Shown here piece by piece: positions 29,994 through 37,871 of a DNA stretch of 64,000 nucleotides. Source of the stretch: Reyranella sp. (lineage in GTDB: Bacteria; Pseudomonadota; Alphaproteobacteria; Reyranellales; Reyranellaceae); assembly GCF_004297405.1 (NCBI RefSeq), contig NZ_SCVC01000032.1:280417-344416 (forward strand). Direction: 5' to 3'. The notes beneath the pieces are model-generated. The model worked only from the letters and a program-made list of their open reading frames with translations, had not been told where the DNA came from and made no database searches. Both the position numbers and the translations under genes were made by a program. How positions within the stretch are numbered: position 1 is the first letter of the stretch; every line of letters begins with the position of its first letter.

Positions 29994-30893
29994 TCAGTCC
30001 GGCGTGACGCCGAACCGACGCTGCCAGAAATCACGGCTGCGGCGCTCGCCGACATCGCAGCCGAGTTCGTATTCCGGCTGGACGAAGCGTGTGTAGTCCT
30101 CTTCGCTGCGAGGCGGCCGGCGGCCGCTTTGCGCGAGTTGCACGCCGTGGCGATCCGCGCCGAGATCGCCGATGTCGAAGTCATTCAACGGGCCGATATC
30201 GGCCACTTCCTGCAGGAGCTTCTTGCGAATGGCGCGGGGGAAGTCCTCGAAGCTCCGCGCCACCTCCACAAAGGACCGGGGGCCTCCCGTCACACAGTGC
30301 AGGTAGTATTTGTCGAGATCGTCCTCGGCTGGGAAGCCGAACGGGTTGGGCCGGCCGTTCATGATCGGCAGCCCGTTGATGACGATGCGCTCCTTCAGCG
30401 CGTCGTGGCGCACATCGGTGACGAGGCCGCCGTCGTTGTTCGAGCCGTCGCCCGAGATGTCGAGCACTTTGCGGTCGGCCTCGTAAGGGCTGCGGCTGTA
30501 CATCGGAACGGCATAGCGGATGGCGCCACTGATCGAGGTACGGCGCGCGATCGAAATCGGTGCGTCGTTGAGCCGGCGCGCAAAGGCCTCGATGGCGGCT
30601 TCCGAGTCGAGCAACGTCCAATCGACCAGCAGTTTCTGCACCCAGGCGTCGGACCATTCGAAGTAGGCGACGGAGATGCGGCCGTGGTTGCCGCCCAGGA
30701 TCGCCTTGACGATGACCGGGTCGCGAAATGCATCGACATACCCCTGGCGCTGCAGGCGGGCTTCGTCGGGGTCGATACTGCCCGAGATGTCGATCGCCAG
30801 GACCAGGGCGAGGTCCACTTCCTTTTTGTCCTGCGCCGCCGCGGGAAAGGCCGCGAACAGGAGGAGAGTGAACAGACCGAGCAGCCGACGCAT
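29994..30893 (-). CDS. DUF1194 exported von Willebrand factor A protein
   Basis: A 299-residue secreted VWA-like protein. Residues 1-21 are a signal peptide (RRLLGLFTLLLFAAFPAAAQ). The metal-ion-dependent adhesion site DISGSID (DxSxS) follows at about residue 33, with further MIDAS residues in RRTSISGAIRYA and DISGDGSNNDGG. It covers the whole DUF1194 family. The role is probably extracytoplasmic protein binding; no partner is evident. The start is ATG 30893; a longer in-frame extension has no family match. It is divergent from the acyl-CoA dehydrogenase gene. Confidence 0.88.
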   Translation of the reverse strand: MRRLLGLFTLLLFAAFPAAAQDKKEVDLALVLAIDISGSIDPDEARLQRQGYVDAFRDPVIVKAILGGNHGRISVAYFEWSDAWVQKLLVDWTLLDSEAAIEAFARRLNDAPISIARRTSISGAIRYAVPMYSRSPYEADRKVLDISGDGSNNDGGLVTDVRHDALKERIVINGLPIMNGRPNPFGFPAEDDLDKYYLHCVTGGPRSFVEVARSFEDFPRAIRKKLLQEVADIGPLNDFDIGDLGADRHGVQLAQSGRRPPRSEEDYTRFVQPEYELGCDVGERRSRDFWQRRFGVTPD

Positions 30894-31027
30894 GGCGATC
30901 TCCGCGTTGGTGTACGCAGTGCAGGGCAAAAAGCATACCGCTCGTCGGAAGCCGCTGTCAGCCGTGCACTGGACGGTGGCCGTGGGTGATCTGTAGCTTC
31001 TGTGTGACGACGGAACGGAGGAAGCCC

Positions 31028-32236
31028 ATGGATCTTGCCCTGAGCGCTGCGGATCAAGCTTTTCGCGATGAGGTGCGCCGCTTCCTCGACGAGCATCTGA
31101 CCGAAGACCTGCGCGAGGCCGGCCGCAAGACCGGTGGCGTCTTTGCCGACTTCGACGCCGGGCGGCGCTGGCACAGGGTGCTGGCCAAGCAGGGATGGTC
31201 GGCCGCCACTTGGCCCAAGGAGTATGGCGGCACCGGCTGGAATGCCACCCAGCGCTACATCTTCTCGCGTGAATGCACAGCGGCTGATGCGCCACGCATC
31301 TTCTCGATGGGATTGCGCATGGTCGGACCCGTCATCATGAAGTTCGGGACGCCGGAGCAGAAAGCCAAGTACCTGCCGCGTATCGTGGCGGGCGACATCG
31401 TGTTCTGTCAGGGCTACTCCGAGCCGGGCTCGGGTTCCGATCTCGCGAGCCTCAAGACCCGCGCCGTGCGCGAGGGCGACGATTATGTAATCAACGGCAC
31501 CAAGATCTGGACGACAGGCGCGCATGTCGCCGATCACATGTTCTGCCTCGTGCGCACCGCGACCGACGGCAAGCCGCAGGACGGCATATCTTTCGTTCTC
31601 ATCGATTCGATGAAGACTCCGGGCCTCACCGTGGCGCCGATCCTGACCTTGGCGGGCGACCACGAGGTCAACCAGGTCTTCTTCGACAACGTACGCACGC
31701 CGGTCGCCAACCGCATCGGTCCGGAGAATGCCGGCTGGACGGTGGCCAAGTATCTGCTCGAGTTCGAGCGCGGTGGCGAGGCCTATACGCCCAACCTCTA
31801 TGCCCGCATCGAGGATGTGCGGCGTATCGCCAAGGAAGAGGCGGCGGACGGTTCTGGCCGGCTGATCGAAGAACGCGGCTTTGCCGAGCGTCTGGCCGAG
31901 ACCGAGATGGAGATCCAGGCGCTGGAGATGATCGAGATGCAGGTCCTTTCCGATCTCAGCAAGGGCCGCAATCCCGGGGCGATCTCCTCGGCGATGAAGA
32001 TCAGGGGCAGCGAGACCTTGCAGCGGCTCGATTATCTCGGCGTCGAGGCGCTGGCTTGGTATGCGGCGCCCTTCGAGCCGGAGGCGCGCCTGCTCGGTCA
32101 CAATCAGCCGACGGTGACGCCGGAAGCGGGGATTACCGCCACGCCGCTCTACTTGAATAATCGCGCTTCGACGATCTATGCAGGGTCCAACGAGATCCAG
32201 CGCAACATCATCGCCAAGGCTGTCCTCGGCCTCTGA
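31028..32236 (+). CDS. Acyl-CoA dehydrogenase
   Basis: A 402-residue FAD acyl-CoA dehydrogenase. An N-terminal helical domain begins MDLALSAADQAFRDEVRRFL, the FAD/substrate middle region has CQGYSEPGSGSDLASLKT and NGTKIWTTGAHVADHMFCLVRT, and the C-terminus ends AGSNEIQRNIIAKAVLGL. It introduces a 2,3-double bond into an acyl-CoA; chain specificity is not readable. GGAGGA precedes ATG 31028. It stands alone, 167 nt before the A-T-TE gene. It might supply an unsaturated acyl group to that synthetase, which is speculation. Confidence 0.93.
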   Translation: MDLALSAADQAFRDEVRRFLDEHLTEDLREAGRKTGGVFADFDAGRRWHRVLAKQGWSAATWPKEYGGTGWNATQRYIFSRECTAADAPRIFSMGLRMVGPVIMKFGTPEQKAKYLPRIVAGDIVFCQGYSEPGSGSDLASLKTRAVREGDDYVINGTKIWTTGAHVADHMFCLVRTATDGKPQDGISFVLIDSMKTPGLTVAPILTLAGDHEVNQVFFDNVRTPVANRIGPENAGWTVAKYLLEFERGGEAYTPNLYARIEDVRRIAKEEAADGSGRLIEERGFAERLAETEMEIQALEMIEMQVLSDLSKGRNPGAISSAMKIRGSETLQRLDYLGVEALAWYAAPFEPEARLLGHNQPTVTPEAGITATPLYLNNRASTIYAGSNEIQRNIIAKAVLGL

Positions 32237-32270
32237 TCGTCGGTAATCGCTGCGAGTTCTATGTTATTGC

Positions 32271-32286
32271 ATTTTGAGCGCAAAAT
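32271..32286. repeat. AT-rich inverted repeat upstream of the A-T-TE gene
   Basis: Arms ATTTTG and CAAAAT flank AGCG in the 167-nt gap after the acyl-CoA dehydrogenase stop. The gap is much more AT-rich than its surroundings. The repeat could be an operator for the synthetase gene about 118 nt downstream; no regulator is adjacent. Confidence 0.35.
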
Positions 32287-32403
32287 ATAGGGGTTGTGCT
32301 GGTTTTCAACACAATCCTTCATTAAAGATGCGAACGCTTTGGGTACCAGCAGGTTGGGAAGCGTGCTGGTTGAAGGTGGGTAGAGCGTGTGGGTGCTCGA
32401 CAG

Positions 32404-34965
32404 ATGCGGCTGCCAACGACGATCGGCGCGGTTCTAGAATACCGCGCTGCGAGAAATATCGAGGCGCCGGCAATCGTCTGCACCGGCCTTGAAACGCTGA
32501 CGTTCGGTGCGTTGGCGAAGTATGTCCGCGCGCTCGGCGATCAGTTCCGGCGGGCCGGCATTGGGCCGACGTCGCGCGTCGGCGTCGCGCTGCCGCGTGG
32601 GCCCGAAGCGGCGCTGGTGAGCGTCGCGGTATGCAGCACCGCGACCCTGATGCCGATCAATCCGACCTTGTCGCCGGCTGAACTGAAGGCCGAACTCGCC
32701 AGGATCCGTGTAGACGCGCTGATCCTGCCGGGCTGGACGGACGTGCCGGAATGGGCGGCCACGCCCGATGCCGCTTTCGGTATCTTCAAGGTGTCGAAGG
32801 CAATCACTTCGTTCGATGAGATCGCCCTGACACTGACCCGGCCGATTGCGCGACGGCCGCTGCGTTTTGGCACTGTCGAGGCTCAGTCGGTCGCGGCGAT
32901 CTTCCGTACCTCAGGCACCACGGGTACCGCCAAGCGTGTGCCGGTGACCCATGACAACCTGATCGAGATGGCCAACAAGATGCAGCGATGGCTGCAGCTT
33001 TCGCCGGCCGATCGTTCCGCCTGCGTCATGCCGATCTATTACAACGCTGGCTTCAAGGCGACGCTGCTGGTGCCGCTGCTGATCGGATGCAGTGTGGCGA
33101 TGCCGGCTTCGCCCGGCGCGGCCGACTTCACGCAGTGGGTCAACGAACTCCGACCCACCTGGCTCACCTCGGCGCCAGCTTATCTCCAGGCGGTGCTCGA
33201 CAAGGTGAGCGCTACACCCGGATCGAAGCCTGCGCCCAGCCTGCGCTTCGTGCTGTCGACGGCGTCGTATCTGCCGGAAGATGTTCGCACCAGGCTGAAG
33301 GCGGCGCTCGGTATGCCCGTGGCCGAGTTCTACGGCCTCTGCGAGGCCGGTATGATGACGGAACCGGCCGAGGCGCGACCGGGGACGGTCGGGCGCGTTC
33401 CCGAGGGCGAGATCGCCATTAGGGGCGACGATGGCAGTCTGCTGTCGCCGGGCAAGACCGGACAGATCGTCCTGCGCGGCCGCAGCGTCATGCCGGGCTA
33501 TCTCATCGACGTCGACGACACACCCAGCGGTCTGGTCGATGGCTGGCTGGCGACCGGTGACCTCGGCACCATCGATGCCAACGGCTACCTGACGGTGGTC
33601 GGGCGGACCAAAGAGATCATCAATCGCGGTGGCGAGAAGATCTCGCCCTACGACGTCGAGAAAGTGTTATTGCGTCACCCCGACGTTCGCGAGGCGGCGG
33701 TCTTCGCGGTGCCTCACCCGCGGCTCGGGGAAAGCGTCGCGGCTGCCGTGGTGTTGAACGATACGGCCAAGGCGACGTCGTCGATCCTGATTGCCTTCCT
33801 GCGCGATCGGCTGGCGCCGTTCCAGATGCCGCGGCACATCCACATTCTCGACGCTCTGCCAAAGGGCAACACTGGCAAGATTTCGCGTCAGCAGCTTTCC
33901 AGCACCTTCGCGCGGCAGGCCCGCGAGATCGTGGCGCCGATCGAGCCGCTGCAAATTCAGATCGCCGAGATCTGGCAGCGTTACCTGAAGCGCAACGACT
34001 TCGGCATCGACGACGACTTCTTCGATGCCGGTGGCGATTCGCTGCAGGCGACCGAGATGCTGCTCGAGCTCGAGGTCGTAACGCGCCAGACCATCGGCCC
34101 GTCGGAGATTCGCGCCGAGCTCACCATCCGGCACCTTGCCACGGCGCTGGCTGGCGCGGCGGCGGCCAGGAACGAGCTGGTGACGAAGGTGAAGGAGGGC
34201 AGCGGCACGCCGCTCTTTCTCTGCCATGGCGATTTCGATGGCTGGGGTCTCTATGCGTTGCGCCTGACCGAGCTGCTCGACTACGAGGGCCCGATCTACC
34301 TGTTGCATCCCAACTTCGACAAGCAGGCCGGGACCGACACGATCGAAGCCATGGCTGCGCGCTATGTTCCCGACCTGCTCGCTGTGCAGCCCGAAGGCGC
34401 CTTCCGCCTCGCCGGCTACTGTCATGGCGGGCTGGCAGCCTGGGAGATCGCCCATCAGCTCGAGCGGGCGGGGCGTACGGTCGAGCGTGTGATGCTGATC
34501 GACACGTTCTCGATCAACGCCCGTCCGTCGGTTCGCGGTATTGCCCATGCTGTTCGAGCGCTCGGCGACATTGCGCCGGGCCGCCTCGGCGAGCGGGTGA
34601 AGACGCGCGGCATGCCCACCATCTGGGCGGGGACGCGACGGTTGATGCAGAAGGACAGGACCGTCCTGTGGAGGGCCGCCAAGCGGCTCTACAGCGCTCA
34701 GGGTGCCAGCTACGGCACCATGCGCGGCCAATACTACCGCGCCATGTCGAACTATCTGCCGCCGCGCATCGACAGTGACGTGTTGTGTGTGTTGAGCGAC
34801 GAGTACCAACTCAGGAAAGAATACTCGGCCAAGGCGTGGAAGGGATTGGCGCGGCACGTTGGCCACGAGCGGGTGCCGGGCAAGCACACCACCTGCATCA
34901 CCAGTCATGTCGGTGAACTCGCGGGCACGCTCAGTCGCCATCTCAGTCGCGGCCGGGCCTTGTAA
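32404..34965 (+). CDS. Single-module A-T-TE synthetase (NRPS-like) with Cys in the thioesterase
   Basis: An 853-residue three-domain enzyme. The adenylation domain (1-500) has TSGTTGTAKRVP (169-180), GEKISPYDVEKV and catalytic Lys492 in KGNTGKIS. The A4-like region reads IYYNAGFKA instead of the FDxS seen when amino acids are bound, so a plain or keto carboxylic acid is the likelier substrate. The carrier domain (515-585) has GGDSL with Ser546 for phosphopantetheine. The thioesterase (600-850) has GYCHGG with Cys673 at the nucleophile, Asp700 and His828. There is no condensation domain. Start ATG 32404 or GTG 32389. The product is unknown. Confidence 0.88.
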   Translation: MRLPTTIGAVLEYRAARNIEAPAIVCTGLETLTFGALAKYVRALGDQFRRAGIGPTSRVGVALPRGPEAALVSVAVCSTATLMPINPTLSPAELKAELARIRVDALILPGWTDVPEWAATPDAAFGIFKVSKAITSFDEIALTLTRPIARRPLRFGTVEAQSVAAIFRTSGTTGTAKRVPVTHDNLIEMANKMQRWLQLSPADRSACVMPIYYNAGFKATLLVPLLIGCSVAMPASPGAADFTQWVNELRPTWLTSAPAYLQAVLDKVSATPGSKPAPSLRFVLSTASYLPEDVRTRLKAALGMPVAEFYGLCEAGMMTEPAEARPGTVGRVPEGEIAIRGDDGSLLSPGKTGQIVLRGRSVMPGYLIDVDDTPSGLVDGWLATGDLGTIDANGYLTVVGRTKEIINRGGEKISPYDVEKVLLRHPDVREAAVFAVPHPRLGESVAAAVVLNDTAKATSSILIAFLRDRLAPFQMPRHIHILDALPKGNTGKISRQQLSSTFARQAREIVAPIEPLQIQIAEIWQRYLKRNDFGIDDDFFDAGGDSLQATEMLLELEVVTRQTIGPSEIRAELTIRHLATALAGAAAARNELVTKVKEGSGTPLFLCHGDFDGWGLYALRLTELLDYEGPIYLLHPNFDKQAGTDTIEAMAARYVPDLLAVQPEGAFRLAGYCHGGLAAWEIAHQLERAGRTVERVMLIDTFSINARPSVRGIAHAVRALGDIAPGRLGERVKTRGMPTIWAGTRRLMQKDRTVLWRAAKRLYSAQGASYGTMRGQYYRAMSNYLPPRIDSDVLCVLSDEYQLRKEYSAKAWKGLARHVGHERVPGKHTTCITSHVGELAGTLSRHLSRGRAL

Positions 34966-34995
34966 GGTCCGAATTCACACCATATCTGTGGGGGT

Positions 34996-35928
34996 ATGAG
35001 CGACCCCTATTCCGTCCTGGGCGTGCCAAGGACCGCCTCGGAGGACGATATCCGCAAGGCGTTTCGCAAGCTTGCCAAGAAACACCATCCCGACCTCAAT
35101 CCCGGCGACAAGGTTGCCGAGGCAAAATTCAAGGAGGCCAGCCAGGCCAACGACCTGCTGTCCGATCCCGAGAAGCGCCGGCGTTTCGATGCCGGCGAGA
35201 TCGACGCGACGGGGCAGGAAGTACCGCCGCGCGGCTTCTATCGCGATCAGGCGGGCGGTTTTGGCGGCAAGTACGAGCGCGCCGGCGCCCACGAATCTTT
35301 CGTCGATATGGGTGGCATCTTCTCGGAGATGTTCGGCGAACGTCGCGGCTTCGGCGCGGGTGGACCAGGCGGCGGCTTCGACATGAGCGGCATGCCGGTC
35401 ACCTACAGTCTGCGCGTGCCGTTTCTGGTCGGCGCACGGGGCGGCAAGCAACGGGTCAACCTGCCCGATGGCAAGACCCTCGACATCGACATTCCCGAAG
35501 GCACGACCGACGGGCAAACCCTGCGCCTGAAGGGGCAGGGCATGCCTGGCAGTCAGGGCCAGCCGGCCGGCGACGCCTATGTCGAGATCCGTGTCGAGCC
35601 GCACGCTTTCTTCCAGACGCGCGACAACGACATTCACATCGAGCTGCCGGTGACGCTCACGGAAGCGGCGCTGGGCGCCAAGGTGCGTGCGCCGACCGTG
35701 GGCGGCCCGGTCATGCTGAACGTGCCGGCGGGCTCCAACAGCGGCACGTCGCTGCGCCTCAAGGGCCGTGGCCTGCTCGACCGCCGGTCCGGCCAGCGCG
35801 GCGACCAGTATGTGAAGCTGAAGGTCGTGTTGCCCGAGCAGCCGGACGAGAAGCTGAAGGAATTCCTCGAGAGCTGGGACGCGGGCCGCGCCTACGATCC
35901 GCGCAAGGAGATGGAGCAGTTCACATGA
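34996..35928 (+). CDS. cbpA: DnaJ-family co-chaperone, CbpA type
   Basis: A 310-residue type II J-protein. The J domain (1-70) has HPD in KKHHPDLNPGD; a Gly/Phe-rich linker follows (about 90-130, GGFGGKYERAG, GAGGPGGGF). There is no zinc finger, and two C-terminal substrate domains include DIPEGTTDGQTLRLKGQGM and NVPAGSNSGTSLRLKGRG. It stimulates DnaK and in CbpA can bind nucleoid DNA. The stop overlaps the start of a CbpM-like gene by ATGA, which supports CbpA rather than DnaJ. Confidence 0.92.
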   Translation: MSDPYSVLGVPRTASEDDIRKAFRKLAKKHHPDLNPGDKVAEAKFKEASQANDLLSDPEKRRRFDAGEIDATGQEVPPRGFYRDQAGGFGGKYERAGAHESFVDMGGIFSEMFGERRGFGAGGPGGGFDMSGMPVTYSLRVPFLVGARGGKQRVNLPDGKTLDIDIPEGTTDGQTLRLKGQGMPGSQGQPAGDAYVEIRVEPHAFFQTRDNDIHIELPVTLTEAALGAKVRAPTVGGPVMLNVPAGSNSGTSLRLKGRGLLDRRSGQRGDQYVKLKVVLPEQPDEKLKEFLESWDAGRAYDPRKEMEQFT

Positions 35929-36257
35929 CGACCCTCGACGAATTGCTGCGCGAGCATCGTCGGCTCACGGCCGTTCATGTCGAGCGCTGGGTGGCACGGG
36001 GCCTGCTGCATCCGGCCGGCAGCGTGGAGACCTGGAGCTTCGAGCAGATCGACGTGGCGCGTGCACGCCTGCTGGCCGAGCTGGTCGATGAGTTGGGCTT
36101 CGATGATGACTCCGTGGAGACGGTGGTCGCGCTGGTCGATCAGGTGCACACGCTGCGCCGTCAGCTCGACCTGCTGGGCCATGCCATTGGCGAGCAGCCG
36201 GCAGCGACTCGCGAGGCTATCGCGCAGGCGCTTGCAAGGCTGACGGCGAGAGGATGA
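35925..36257 (+). CDS. cbpM: CbpM-like chaperone modulator (MerR-like)
   Basis: A 110-residue helical protein. It has a MerR-like N-terminal part (VHVERWVARGLLHPA, WSFEQIDVARARLLAELVDELGFDDDSVE) and a coiled C-terminal helix (VDQVHTLRRQLDLLGHAI). CbpM binds the J domain of CbpA and inhibits it. Start and stop are both fixed by four-base overlaps with cbpA and the HD gene, so the three proteins should be made in fixed proportion. The symbol rests on context and pattern, not on strong identity. Confidence 0.8.
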   Translation: MTTLDELLREHRRLTAVHVERWVARGLLHPAGSVETWSFEQIDVARARLLAELVDELGFDDDSVETVVALVDQVHTLRRQLDLLGHAIGEQPAATREAIAQALARLTARG

Positions 36258-36826
36258 AGCCTGACGAGATCAAGCTGCGGCTCGACTTTATTCGAGAAGC
36301 CGAGCGACTGAAGGACGTCGTCAGGAACTCCTACACATCTCAGGGACGCCGCGAGAGCACTGCCGAGCATACGTGGCGCCTCTGCCTCATGGCGATGGTG
36401 TTCCAGGACGAGCTTCGCGATCTCGATTTCTTGAAGGTGCTCAAGATCTGCATCCTCCATGACCTCGGTGAAGCGATACACGGCGATGTTCCCGCGGTCG
36501 CGCAAGCCGGCATGCCGGACAAAGGAAGCCGTGAGCGCGTCGACCTCCTGCAACTGATGTCGTCGTTGCCGCCGGAGGTTCGCGCGGAATTTCTGGCGCT
36601 GTGGGACGAGTACGAGAATGCCTCGTCGCCCGAGGGGCGGGCCGTCAAGGCATTGGACAAGATCGAAACGCTCATCCAGCACAATCAGGGGCGCAATGCC
36701 CCCGATTTCGACTATGCGTTCAATCTGACCTACGGCCGCAAGCACACCGACGGTCGCGACCTGTTCAGACAGATACGCGATGCCGTCGATGAGGAAACGC
36801 GGAAGAGGATGACTTCCGGCGCTTGA
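36254..36826 (+). CDS. HD-domain phosphohydrolase (YfbR/HDDC2-like)
   Basis: A 190-residue HD-superfamily metal phosphohydrolase. The metal ligands are in ESTAEHTWRL, the HD doublet ILHDLGEAIHGD, and a later Asp in VKALDKIETLIQHNQ. The layout matches YfbR/HDDC2 5'-deoxynucleotidases, which dephosphorylate deoxynucleoside monophosphates; substrate choice is inference. ATG 36254 overlaps the CbpM stop (ATGA), placing a nucleotide hydrolase in a chaperone operon. It is convergent with the Bug protein gene (4-nt gap). Confidence 0.87.
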   Translation: MKPDEIKLRLDFIREAERLKDVVRNSYTSQGRRESTAEHTWRLCLMAMVFQDELRDLDFLKVLKICILHDLGEAIHGDVPAVAQAGMPDKGSRERVDLLQLMSSLPPEVRAEFLALWDEYENASSPEGRAVKALDKIETLIQHNQGRNAPDFDYAFNLTYGRKHTDGRDLFRQIRDAVDEETRKRMTSGA

Positions 36827-36830
36827 GCCC

Positions 36831-37796
36831 TCACTCCGGCTGGACGCCGGCGCGCTTCACGGCGTCGCCCCAGGCAGCGCAGCCAGTCTTCATGATCTCG
36901 GTCATCTCCGCCGGAGTCGTGCCGGTGGCGATCAGGCCCATGTCCAGAAGCTTCTCCTTGCCTTCCGGCGTCTGCACCACTTTGCGCAGTTCGGCGCTCA
37001 CCCTATCGACGATTTCCTTGGGCGTGCCGGCTGGCGCCATGATGCCGTTCCAGCCGACCAGGTTCATCTTGTAGCCGAGCTCTTCGAACGTCGGCACGTT
37101 CGGGAGGCGCGGCCAGCGCGTCGTCGAGGTGACCGCAAGCGGTGTCAGCTTGCCGCCGGAGATCGCCGGACCGCTGGCGGCCAGGTCCTGGATGGTCACC
37201 GGAATGTGGCCTGCCACCGCGTCCTGGATGGCGGGACCAGCACCCTTGTAGGGCACGTGCGTCATGTCGAGCTTCTCGGCCTGGTTCAGCATCTCGCCCC
37301 AGATGTGCGACGAGGAACCCGTGCCGAACGATGCGTAGTTGACCTTGCCCTTGTTCTGGTTGGCCCAGGCAACGAACTCCTTCACCGACTTCAGTCCCAG
37401 CGACGGCGTGGTCACCATCGCGAGCGGCGCCAGCCCGTGCTGCGTCACCGGCACGAAATCCTTGAAGCCGTCATAGGGCAGCTTCTTGTAGACGTAGGGG
37501 TTGATGCACATCATCGACGAGTTCACGTAGACGAACGTGTAGCCGTCGGGTGGCGCGTTCTTGACGATCTCGGCGCCGACCATGCCCTGGGCACCGGCCT
37601 TGTTCTCGACGATCACCTGCTGGCCGAGCGCGGCGGTGAGCTTTTCGGCGAAGTAGCGCGAGACGACATCGGTCTGGCCGCCGGGTGGATAGGGCGCCAC
37701 GAGCTTGATCGGCTTGTTGGGCCAGGCTTGGGCATAGGTATTGGTAGCGGCTAGCAGCAGCGCGCCGGCAAGAGCGGCGGCGATTTTCTTGTTCAT
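36831..37796 (-). CDS. Bug-family periplasmic solute-binding protein
   Basis: A 321-residue Bug/TctC protein. Residues 1-22 are a signal peptide ending TYAQA. PNKPIKLVAPYPPGGQTDVVSR, VIVENKAGAQGMVGAEIVKNA, YASFGTGSSSHIWGEML and VPYKGAGPAIQDAVAGHIPV are the classic Bug motifs. It should bind a small carboxylate in the periplasm. No TctA/TctB membrane genes are near, as is common for the large Bug expansions of environmental proteobacteria. It lies 75 nt downstream of the molybdopterin hydroxylase gene on the same strand and may share its message. Confidence 0.93.
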   Translation of the reverse strand: MNKKIAAALAGALLLAATNTYAQAWPNKPIKLVAPYPPGGQTDVVSRYFAEKLTAALGQQVIVENKAGAQGMVGAEIVKNAPPDGYTFVYVNSSMMCINPYVYKKLPYDGFKDFVPVTQHGLAPLAMVTTPSLGLKSVKEFVAWANQNKGKVNYASFGTGSSSHIWGEMLNQAEKLDMTHVPYKGAGPAIQDAVAGHIPVTIQDLAASGPAISGGKLTPLAVTSTTRWPRLPNVPTFEELGYKMNLVGWNGIMAPAGTPKEIVDRVSAELRKVVQTPEGKEKLLDMGLIATGTTPAEMTEIMKTGCAAWGDAVKRAGVQPE

Positions 37797-37871
37797 CGGT
37801 TTCCTCCCGATGCGAAGCTAGCGCGGCTACCCGTCGCTTGCCAACTTTTGCCAGGCGATGGCGACAGCAGC

